From positions 1 through 6,014 of the forward strand of contig JAUXBI010000110.1 of NCBI GenBank assembly GCA_030619435.1: a stretch of DNA of 6,014 nucleotides, written 5' to 3'. How positions within the stretch are numbered: the stretch's first letter is position 1; each line of letters starts with the position of its first letter. This document shows positions 1 to 5,300 of this stretch, one piece after another. The DNA is from Syntrophaceae bacterium. GTDB taxonomy: Bacteria; Desulfobacterota; Syntrophia; Syntrophales; UBA2210. The position numbers and the translations under genes are program-made. Below the pieces are notes generated by a model, which had not been told where the DNA came from, made no database searches, and worked only from the letters and a program-made list of their open reading frames with translations.

Positions 1-169
1 ATTATCGCGAGTGAGCGACAGTAGCGAGGAGGTTGAAAAGTACGGCATAGAACATGCCATCCGCCAGAGTGAAGACCTTCTGAAAAATGACGCGTCCGGT
101 CTGCATTTTTACAGTATGAACAAAAGCCGTCACGTTATGCGTATTACAAAGGAACTTTCCAAGAAATAA
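1..169 (+). CDS. metF: Methylenetetrahydrofolate reductase, C-terminal fragment (partial)
   Basis: The frame with codons starting at base 2 is open from the left edge to a TAA at 167-169 and gives 55 residues; the start lies outside the window. The segment reads as helical sequence (EKYGIEHAIRQSEDLL) followed by GLHFYSMNKS and a short charged tail ending KELSKK. A 'hFY-hN' strand just before the C-terminal helix is characteristic of MetF, the FAD enzyme that reduces 5,10-methylene-THF to 5-methyl-THF for methionine synthesis or the methyl branch of the Wood-Ljungdahl pathway; compare LHFYTLNR near the end of the E. coli protein. It acts in the cytoplasm. Only the last strand and helix of the TIM barrel are visible, so the flavin site cannot be checked. 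The identification rests on this C-terminal signature alone. No clear intrinsic terminator follows the stop. Confidence 0.82.
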   Translation, partial: LSRVSDSSEEVEKYGIEHAIRQSEDLLKNDASGLHFYSMNKSRHVMRITKELSKK

Positions 170-266
170 TTTGAAAATAACTCCACATTGGAATAGTGTG
201 CGGTGTTCACAGGAATCAAGAATAAATAAGTTGTACAGATTGCGCCGTCAAGGTGTATGAGTTATT

Positions 267-272
267 TATGCT
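267..272 (+). promoter_or_regulatory. Weak candidate -10 box for the tRNA-Arg gene
   Basis: The 117-base gap between the metF stop and the tRNA (170-286) is AT-rich. TATGCT at 267-272 matches four of six positions of a sigma-70 -10 box and lies 14 bases before the tRNA 5' end, a plausible distance for a short leader. No convincing -35 box sits 16-18 bases upstream; TTGTAC at 231-236 is too far. The tRNA may instead be transcribed from a promoter further upstream through metF. The rest of the gap holds only a 4-bp hairpin (TGTG 197-200 with CACA 208-211) and no T-run, so I do not call a metF terminator. Confidence 0.22.
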
Positions 273-286
273 TGCTGACTTAATAA

Positions 287-363
287 GGGCGATTAGCTCA
301 GCTGGATAGAGCGCTGGCCTCCGGAGCCAAAGGTCGTGGGTTCGAATCCCACATCGCCCTCCA
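287..363 (+). tRNA. tRNA-Arg (anticodon CCG)
   Basis: A complete 77-base cloverleaf with encoded CCA (361-363). The acceptor stem GGGCGAT (287-293) pairs perfectly with ATCGCCC (353-359). The D-stem is GCTC/GAGC with G18 G19 (304-305) and A20 (306), the latter an arginine identity base. The T-arm is GTGGG/CCCAC enclosing TTCGAAT. The anticodon loop CTCCGGA (319-325) places CCG at 321-323, which reads codon CGG. Conserved T8, A14 and A21 are all present. Two mild oddities: the base pair 27-43 is C-A (314 and 330), so the anticodon stem has four good pairs, and the discriminator base 73 is U (360), whereas E. coli arginine tRNAs carry A or G. Nothing suggests it is inactive. It converges with glpC, whose stop is 37 bases away. 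Confidence 0.98.
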
Positions 364-381
364 TTGAAATGTTCCGACATA

Positions 382-419
382 GAAGAGTTACCCTGAACGG
401 TCATTGGGTTTCCCTCTTC
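382..419. other. Imperfect inverted repeat across the glpC stop codon
   Basis: GAAGAG (382-387) and ACCC (390-393) can pair with GGGT (406-409) and CTCTTC (414-419), giving 6-bp and 4-bp stems separated by a 2/4-base internal loop, with a 12-base apical loop. The structure spans the last glpC codons and its TGA, in the narrow gap between the converging tRNA-Arg and glp transcripts. Neither strand has a T-run after the stem, so it is not a standard intrinsic terminator. It could stabilise 3' ends or block readthrough, or be chance. Confidence 0.25.
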
Positions 420-1594
420 AAGGATTTAATGAGTATCTCCGAAGGGTCAACAGCGGAAATGCCCGAAAAATGTGCCAGCTGCATCCTGCACGCCCCGCAG
501 TCAGACACCAGCATATCCGGATCAACATCTTTTATCGCATGTCCCGCAATGATGCCCAGCTTTACTGCGGTCTCTTCATTACTCCTTTTAAAACCGTAGC
601 TTCCGGAAAGTCCGCAACAATTATCCTCAAGAATATGAGTCTCAAGACCGGGGATTTTTTCAAAAAGTTTTGCAGCCGGATACCCGATGCCCAATGCCCT
701 CAGGTGACAGGGTATGTGATATGCTACTTTTCGGTGGAAAGATTCAAAGACCGGCTCTATATAATGCTCTTCCATAAGTTTAAGCACATATTCGTGCAGA
801 TTATAGGAGTTTTCAGATACTTTTTTACCGTCGGGCACATCCAGTATACCAGGATAGTCCTGCGTGAGCGCCAGACCGCATGATGTACAGCTGTATATCA
901 CATCGTATCCCCTGTCTATGTAACCGGCAAGAATGCGTGCATTTTTCCTCGCGAATTTCCTGGCGGTTTCTATGTCTCCATTACCCAGGGCGGGTAGCCC
1001 GCAGCACACCTGCCCCGGCATGATTACCCGAAGTCCGAGAGACGCAAGGAAATCCCTTATATTTCTTCCCAGATCGGGGCGATTGTAGTTCAGAAAACAG
1101 CCGTAGAAAAACACCACCTTCTTCTGGCTTCTCCGGCGGCCCTTCCATCTCCAACTTCTGCTCAGGGTATGAACATGGAACCGGGGGAATGGAAGATATG
1201 TGGATATCCCGAATACATTCAATAGTCTCTTTATGAACTTCATCGGGGACAGGCTGTTGACTACAGGGGCAATTACAGAGCTTACAGCCCCAAGCCAGTA
1301 GTTATTGGCAAATACGCGGGACGCGAGGGGCCTGAAATGTTTCCCCCCATATCGTACCTGTTCCCTGAGTATGATCTCGGCCGGGTTGACACCGTAAGGG
1401 CAGGCCACTTCACATCGTTTACACTGGTTGCAGAGTCTTATCCATTTGTCTATGGACGTTTCATCGTCCGAGCGGAAACGCTCCGCATCCGGGCCTGCCT
1501 GTTTAGGGCCGGGGAACTCCGGGTTTACCCGGGATACAGGGCAATTTGCCACACAGATGGTACATCTTATACAATGTTGAAAATCAAATTCCAC
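401..1594 (-). CDS. glpC: Anaerobic glycerol-3-phosphate dehydrogenase subunit C (Fe-S, membrane-anchoring)
   Basis: GlpC takes electrons from the GlpAB flavin dimer and passes them to the quinone pool while tethering the complex to the inner face of the membrane. With the GTG start at 1594 the protein is 397 residues, against 396 for E. coli GlpC. Two ferredoxin-type [4Fe-4S] motifs lie near the N-terminus: C8-x2-C11-x2-C14-x3-C18-P and C55-x2-C58-x2-C61-x3-C65-P, separated by the family segment PVSRVNP...PGPKQAGPD. Two CCG domains follow: C166 with CCG 197-199 and SCTSC 235-239, then C296 with CCG 326-328 and DCGAC 365-369. No transmembrane helix is obvious; anchoring in this family is thought to be peripheral. 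An ATG at 1702 would add 36 residues, but these lie entirely inside glpB in another frame and do not resemble GlpC. GTG 1594 shares one base with the glpB TAG and has GGAG at 1608-1605, so coupled translation is likely. A GTG at 1612 is the only close alternative. Confidence 0.95.
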   Translation of the reverse strand: MEFDFQHCIRCTICVANCPVSRVNPEFPGPKQAGPDAERFRSDDETSIDKWIRLCNQCKRCEVACPYGVNPAEIILREQVRYGGKHFRPLASRVFANNYWLGAVSSVIAPVVNSLSPMKFIKRLLNVFGISTYLPFPRFHVHTLSRSWRWKGRRRSQKKVVFFYGCFLNYNRPDLGRNIRDFLASLGLRVIMPGQVCCGLPALGNGDIETARKFARKNARILAGYIDRGYDVIYSCTSCGLALTQDYPGILDVPDGKKVSENSYNLHEYVLKLMEEHYIEPVFESFHRKVAYHIPCHLRALGIGYPAAKLFEKIPGLETHILEDNCCGLSGSYGFKRSNEETAVKLGIIAGHAIKDVDPDMLVSDCGACRMQLAHFSGISAVDPSEILIKSLKRETQ

Positions 1595-2784
1595 TATACC
1601 GGTTCTCCACACACATTCGCGGCCGCCACGCCCGTGGCTATGGCGATACCGTGGCCACAGCTGTATTTCATCACTTCCGAAAAGGCTAATATACTTCCGC
1701 ACACAAAGAGGTTATCAATCTCTGTATCAACAGGTCTGAAGGATTGATCCACACATATACCGGACTTTTCTATCGCGTGTCCCGGAGCAAAGAAGTCGTC
1801 GTTGAACCATGATTTCCTCTTCCCCGGGAGATATACAGGCAGATCAAATACCGTCTCTCTGGCGGTGTCCATCGACGCGTGAAGCCCGCCGCTTACAAAT
1901 GAACCCGTGGCCAGTATGAATGCGTTTCCCTGCACACGCGCGGATCTCCCGGCGCCGGCAAGTGTAACTGCCTCAATCTGGCTGCCCGACTTTTCAACAC
2001 TGTATATTTCTTTCCCCCAGTATAGATCGACCCCCCTTTTCAGCAGGGCATTTTTCAGGGCGCCAAACAATCTCAGGCCCGGCATTGAGGGTGGCAGGGT
2101 AGGTATTTCAAAAACATTTCTACCGAGTTCGACCGATATTTCATTACACACATCCACAGCGAAATGCATGCCAAGCACCGCCGGTATGGCTATTCTTCCC
2201 TCCGGGATATCGAGACCCTTTAACCACGATATAAATCCTTCAAGAAACTGTCTGTTCTCAAACCGTTCCGCGATACCTATCGTGGTGGAGATACCCGCGT
2301 CAAATATGGAACATCCTGCATTTTTGTAATTTGATGTAATGTAATTCGGGTAGAAGTCTTTCATCTTATTAAACGATATTACGTGGATATATTCATCGGA
2401 ATGGAAATCGGCAAACTCCATTGTCCCGGGTACAAGACATGTAACCTTGTGCCTGCCCAGGGGCGTCAATATTCTTCTGTTCGCGTGCGCATCACCCACA
2501 TACGCCCCGCCCTCCTCCGACATAACAGCCTTGAACATCTCAAGAGATGCCTTGACAGCGTCTTTTCCAACCAGATGATAGGGGTGATTGTCCGGCAGCG
2601 AACCGATACCCTCCAGGGGATCATTGCCGTTCGCGAGCACATCTATGCAGCCCGTGGAAAGACAACAGACGGGATCGCCCCTCGAGACCACGGCGATCTT
2701 CCTGCCCATATCAGTAAGCGCGATTGCCGCCATCATTCCCGACATCCCCCCGCCTATGATCACAACATCGTACGTGCCGCTCAT
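1594..2784 (-). CDS. glpB: Anaerobic glycerol-3-phosphate dehydrogenase subunit B (flavoprotein)
   Basis: GlpB is the second flavoprotein of the GlpABC complex, carrying electrons from GlpA towards GlpC. The protein is 396 residues, slightly shorter than the ~419 of E. coli. It opens with a Rossmann dinucleotide motif VVIIGGGMSG (7-16), and the second strand (KIAVVSRGD, 29-37) lacks the acidic residue that usually binds the FAD ribose, as in E. coli GlpB, which is reported to carry FMN. Later family landmarks are EIPTLPPSMPGLRL, FILATGSFVSGGL, WFNDDFFAPGH, and the C-terminal flavin-binding stretch LFVCGSILAF...CGHGIAIATGVAAA. C40, C41 and C46 lie just after the second strand, where E. coli has no cysteines. 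Its ATG overlaps the glpA stop (ATGA, 2784-2781) and GGAG at 2796-2793 is spaced 8 bases away, so translation is probably coupled to glpA. Its stop overlaps the glpC start by one base. Confidence 0.95.
   Translation of the reverse strand: MSGTYDVVIIGGGMSGMMAAIALTDMGRKIAVVSRGDPVCCLSTGCIDVLANGNDPLEGIGSLPDNHPYHLVGKDAVKASLEMFKAVMSEEGGAYVGDAHANRRILTPLGRHKVTCLVPGTMEFADFHSDEYIHVISFNKMKDFYPNYITSNYKNAGCSIFDAGISTTIGIAERFENRQFLEGFISWLKGLDIPEGRIAIPAVLGMHFAVDVCNEISVELGRNVFEIPTLPPSMPGLRLFGALKNALLKRGVDLYWGKEIYSVEKSGSQIEAVTLAGAGRSARVQGNAFILATGSFVSGGLHASMDTARETVFDLPVYLPGKRKSWFNDDFFAPGHAIEKSGICVDQSFRPVDTEIDNLFVCGSILAFSEVMKYSCGHGIAIATGVAAANVCGEPV
1605..1608 (-). promoter_or_regulatory. Ribosome binding site for glpC (decides GTG start at 1594)
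   Basis: On the minus strand GGAG (1608-1605) lies inside the glpB 3' end, 10 bases before the GTG at 1594-1592. It supports starting glpC at this GTG, which shares its first G with the glpB TAG stop, rather than at the ATG at 1702. A competing GTG at 1612-1610 has no comparable purine-rich site upstream. Confidence 0.6.
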
Positions 2785-4283
2785 TGCTCCTGCTCCATAC
2801 CCAGAATCCCGAGATATATACTTTCAACAAGCTGTTCTTCCCGGAGTTGATCACCCCACAGGGCCGGTTTGATTCCCCTGAATCTTCTCTGCAGAAATTC
2901 CCTGAGAACCTGCATGGATTCCTCCGGGGTCATTTTCCCCGTCTCCTGCATGATCCCCAGCGCCCGGTAAGTGCAAAAACCTCCCTGACACGGCCCCATA
3001 CCCAGGCGCGTTCTGTGCTGGATGTCCCCGATACGTCTGGTGCCGATTTCCATGGCAACCCTCTCCACATCATCCGCCGTTACCAGTTCACATTCACATA
3101 CAATGTTTTCCAGGGTTTTCAGACGTTTAGAGAGAGGATACCCACTCAATTCCTCCTGCCCCTCGAGGGGAAGCTCCGCTGTCCGGCACCTCGTTTTAAG
3201 ACCGAGGATCTCTACTACTCTGTCGGATATCTTTTCCGCCATAAGCCTGTAAGTAGTAAGTTTCCCTCCCATAATACTTAACATACCGTTTTCGTGATCT
3301 ATTATCCTGAAACCTCTGGATATTTCCCTGTCGTCTCCGCCATCCGCCTTAAGCAAAGGCCGGACACCCGCGTAGGTCCTGATCAATCGTGTATTTCCAA
3401 AGTCCGGGAGCATCAGCTGTGCCTGAGTCGCTATAACATCCACCTCGGCCGGATCAACTTCGCTTTCATCAGGATCGTTAACTGTTATGGATGTAGTGCC
3501 CGCGAGACATACCGCCTCATTGGGCACAATGATATCTCCATCGGATGAAGGCCGCAGCCTGTTTATCACCATATTAGTCAGCCTGTGATTCGTGATGATA
3601 ATACTCCCCTTGGACAGGGTCATCGGCACACCGCTTCCGGCCAGAGACGCTATTTTGTCCCCCCACGCGCCTGCGGCATTTATGATAATCCTGCCCCTGA
3701 TCTCCCTGACTTCAGATGTTGATTCCTCCTGCACCTTTACGCCGACGCATCTGCCATGTTCCCGGATGATATCTATCACCCTGTTATGGGTCAGGATCTC
3801 TCCGCCTCTCTTCTGAGACGAGATTATATTCAGCATGCACAACCTGAAGGGATCGATGGAACAGTCAGGCACCTTTATTGCCTCTTCGAGAGACGGGTTG
3901 AGATTAGGAACCAGATCAAGCGCCCTGCTCGGGGAAAGCACTTCGGTAGAGATACCGGTTTCCTCACAACTCTTCAGGAACATATCCCGGAATCTCTTTG
4001 AATCACCCGGAAGACGCACAAACAATCCGCCTGTCTGCTCCACGCATTTTACGCCTATTTTTCGCAGGATCATATTCTCGGATATGCACTCAGCCGCCGC
4101 TTCGGGATCATTCACCGCATACCGGCCGCCACTGTGAAGCAGTCCGTGGCACGCGCCAGTCGCCCCGGCGGCAAAATCACCCTTTTCAATCAGACAATGA
4201 GGGATGTCCCGCAGCGCCAAGTCTCTCGCTATACCACAGCCCGTGGAGCCGCCACCGATAATGATTACGTCAGTCTTGATCAT
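2781..4283 (-). CDS. glpA: Anaerobic glycerol-3-phosphate dehydrogenase subunit A (catalytic FAD subunit)
   Basis: GlpA oxidises sn-glycerol 3-phosphate to dihydroxyacetone phosphate using FAD. At 500 residues it is about 40 shorter than E. coli GlpA but has all the expected parts. The N-terminal FAD motif is VIIIGGGSTGCGIARD (G10, G12, G15), with E33 ending the second strand. The signature TGACHGLLHSGGRYAV (42-57) and ECISEN follow, then the substrate/FAD domain with KVPDCSIDPFRL, INAAGAWG, GVRPLL and the FAD-closing GGKLTTYRLMAE. A C-terminal BFD-type [2Fe-2S] domain has C396-x-C398 and C432-x4-C437; this domain separates anaerobic GlpA from aerobic GlpD, which lacks it. The ATG at 4283 follows a weak GAG at 8 bases and the protein begins two residues before the conserved strand, so the start is secure. 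The upstream phosphodiesterase gene ends 53 bases away on the same strand and is probably cotranscribed. No GlpR-like operator was recognised. Confidence 0.97.
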   Translation of the reverse strand: MIKTDVIIIGGGSTGCGIARDLALRDIPHCLIEKGDFAAGATGACHGLLHSGGRYAVNDPEAAAECISENMILRKIGVKCVEQTGGLFVRLPGDSKRFRDMFLKSCEETGISTEVLSPSRALDLVPNLNPSLEEAIKVPDCSIDPFRLCMLNIISSQKRGGEILTHNRVIDIIREHGRCVGVKVQEESTSEVREIRGRIIINAAGAWGDKIASLAGSGVPMTLSKGSIIITNHRLTNMVINRLRPSSDGDIIVPNEAVCLAGTTSITVNDPDESEVDPAEVDVIATQAQLMLPDFGNTRLIRTYAGVRPLLKADGGDDREISRGFRIIDHENGMLSIMGGKLTTYRLMAEKISDRVVEILGLKTRCRTAELPLEGQEELSGYPLSKRLKTLENIVCECELVTADDVERVAMEIGTRRIGDIQHRTRLGMGPCQGGFCTYRALGIMQETGKMTPEESMQVLREFLQRRFRGIKPALWGDQLREEQLVESIYLGILGMEQEQ

Positions 4284-4336
4284 AATTATTTCTCAAACAA
4301 TAAAGTTCTTCCCCCCATTTAGCGAGAGAATAGGGT
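4284..4336 (-). other. Short spacer between the phosphodiesterase gene and glpA
   Basis: This 53-base spacer lies between the phosphodiesterase TGA and the glpA ATG. On the minus strand it contains a G6 run about 30 bases before the glpA start and an AT-rich leader with only a weak GAG ribosome site 8 bases before the ATG. I see no convincing sigma-70 promoter. Together with the shared orientation, this favours readthrough from the upstream gene. Confidence 0.4.
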
Positions 4337-4378
4337 TCAAAGATTGTCTTTCTTCCCTTCACTTGGCCCCTTGAACCC
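4333..4378 (-). other. Inverted repeat at the 3' end of the phosphodiesterase gene
   Basis: GGGTTCAA (4333-4340) is the exact complement of TTGAACCC at 4371-4378. In the minus-strand RNA the stem can extend through a G-C pair and two G-U pairs to about 11 bp with a 24-base loop. The alternative copy at 4387-4394 could compete for pairing. The structure covers the phosphodiesterase stop codon (4339-4337) and sits just upstream of glpA. There is no U-run after it, so it is more likely an attenuating or mRNA-stabilising hairpin than a full terminator, if it functions at all. Confidence 0.35.
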
Positions 4379-5200
4379 TTGACTCCTTGAACCCTTTTTT
4401 TGCAGCAGCCGAACCGCTCCCTGAGGAAAGTCCGTTATCAGACCGGCCGCGCCCGCTTCCGTGAACCGCAGCATTTCATCTTCTTCATTCACGGTGAAGA
4501 GATTGACAGATATCCCCTTTTCCGTTATTGCACCCACCTGCTTTTCGTCTATCAGCGTGCTGCGGGCGTTATAAGTTTCAAATTCCAGGGTTCCCCAGTC
4601 CAGAGAATCGGTTTCAGAATAACCTATCAGGGCCTGTACCGCAATAGAGGGATTTAGAATCCGGATCTCACGCAGCCATTCATGATTAAAGGAGGAGATA
4701 ATAACGCGTCCATATTCTATCCCGGTATCGTCTATCATCGCCAGCACCCGTTCAACCATGGGAAAATTCTCCATAGGAGGAGGAAGACGTTTCAGCTCCA
4801 GGTTGACACAAAAAGAGGTATCCTGTGTAAAGCGGAGGGCTTCGCTCAGTGTGGGTATCTGTTCATTCCGGTAAGCCGACAGCTCTTCCTGCGTTACCTC
4901 TCCCGCCGCGATCCGGCCGAAGGGATCGGCCTTCGCGAACCAGGAACCCGCATCCAGCGAACGAATTTCACCCAGGGTAAATGTCGTAAAATGCCACGGA
5001 TCGCGGTCTGGAAAACGGTCTTTAACATTGGTGGTCCGGGCAAGGGAATCATCGTGCAAAAGTATCAGCTCGCCGTCGCTCATTACCACCACATCTGTTT
5101 CCCACAGATCGGCGCCGACCTCCAAAGCCTTGCGGGCCGCTGCCAGCGTGTTTTCAGGCGCCAGACTTCGCGCGCCTCTATGAGCTATAATGAGTGTCAT
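4337..5200 (-). CDS. Glycerophosphodiester phosphodiesterase, cytoplasmic (GlpQ/UgpQ family)
   Basis: The enzyme hydrolyses glycerophosphodiesters (deacylated phospholipids such as glycerophosphoethanolamine) to sn-glycerol 3-phosphate and an alcohol. The 287-residue product has the complete GDPD TIM-barrel signature: H7-R8-G9 with PENT (15-18), the metal-binding E34-x-D36, the second catalytic histidine in LLHDD (H49), NLELK around E135, and the barrel-closing GLITDFPQ. A GDPD insertion (about residues 60-100) precedes the IPTLSEAL strand. There is no signal peptide: the first strand starts at residue 2, so it should be cytoplasmic like UgpQ. The last ~20 residues are encoded by an octamer repeat preceded by an A7 run and look like a non-conserved tail. 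No strong ribosome site precedes the ATG at 5200, although the protein starts exactly where the family does. Position just upstream of glpABC on the same strand suggests that it supplies their substrate. Confidence 0.93.
   Translation of the reverse strand: MTLIIAHRGARSLAPENTLAAARKALEVGADLWETDVVVMSDGELILLHDDSLARTTNVKDRFPDRDPWHFTTFTLGEIRSLDAGSWFAKADPFGRIAAGEVTQEELSAYRNEQIPTLSEALRFTQDTSFCVNLELKRLPPPMENFPMVERVLAMIDDTGIEYGRVIISSFNHEWLREIRILNPSIAVQALIGYSETDSLDWGTLEFETYNARSTLIDEKQVGAITEKGISVNLFTVNEEDEMLRFTEAGAAGLITDFPQGAVRLLQKKGSRSQGFKGPSEGKKDNL
4363..4394. repeat. Octamer tandem repeat (TTGAACCC type) within the phosphodiesterase 3' end
   Basis: Four consecutive 8-base units: two exact TTGAACCC (4371-4378 and 4387-4394), TTGACTCC at 4379-4386 and a degenerate TTGGCCCC at 4363-4370, followed by a T7 run (4395-4401; A7 on the coding strand). 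Another copy lies inverted at 4333-4340. The array encodes residues such as GSRSQGFKGP at the phosphodiesterase C-terminus. Because 8 is not a multiple of 3, successive units are read in different frames and a change in copy number would shift the frame of the tail. The repeat looks inserted at, or expanded from, the end of the conserved domain. Confidence 0.75.
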
Positions 5201-5226
5201 CTATTTACATTCTGATTTCAGTAGAG

Positions 5227-5296
5227 GGGGTCAGGGCTATACTCTTGACGTAGGAATAGCACAATCCAGGAAATAGGGGTAGCAAGACCTGACCCC
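5227..5296. repeat. 70-base intergenic element with GGGGTCAGG inverted ends (REP or MITE-like)
   Basis: GGGGTCAGG (5227-5235) is matched exactly by its reverse complement CCTGACCCC (5288-5296), leaving a 52-base interior. Apart from short flanks, the element fills the gap between the AsmA-like stop (5303-5301) and the phosphodiesterase start (5200). It has no coding capacity. Intergenic location, short length and perfect 9-base ends fit a small non-autonomous mobile or REP-type palindrome, such as those mobilised by REP-associated Y1 transposases. The ends resemble sequences I associate with such transposases, but no transposase is present here. The left arm has an extra G (5226). I cannot identify a target-site duplication. 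Folded RNA could also act as a transcript boundary between the two genes. Confidence 0.55.
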
Positions 5297-5300
5297 AGTT

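Noticed and set aside
216..404. Minus-strand 62-residue frame containing GIRTHDLWLRRPALYPAEL
   Set aside because: This is the antisense translation of the tRNA gene. Peptides of this GIRTHDL type are a well-known false protein family that arises from tRNA loci.
336..883. Plus-strand frames of 87 and 159 residues starting next to the tRNA
   Set aside because: They are antisense to glpC, have no recognisable domain, and their sequence follows from the glpC codons on the opposite strand.
1337..1747. Plus-strand 136-residue frame across the glpB-glpC junction
   Set aside because: Shadow of the well-supported GlpB and GlpC coding strands, with no family motif.
1907..2872. Plus-strand frames of 140, 155 and 94 residues opposite glpB
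   Set aside because: All are antisense to a full-length GlpB whose motifs run continuously.
2784..4322. Multiple plus-strand frames opposite glpA, up to 165 residues
   Set aside because: Antisense shadows of glpA, with composition dictated by the opposite strand and no motifs.
4363..4401. Short array near 4363-4401 as a CRISPR
   Set aside because: The units are contiguous 8-mers with no spacers; a CRISPR needs ~25-40 base repeats separated by unique spacers.
4395..4401. T7 run on the plus strand as an intrinsic terminator
   Set aside because: It would only serve plus-strand transcription, where there is no gene; on the coding strand it is an A7 run inside the phosphodiesterase.
4682..5215. 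Plus-strand 177-residue frame opposite the phosphodiesterase
   Set aside because: Relatively long, but wholly antisense to a GDPD domain with every catalytic residue; it has no recognisable fold or convincing start.
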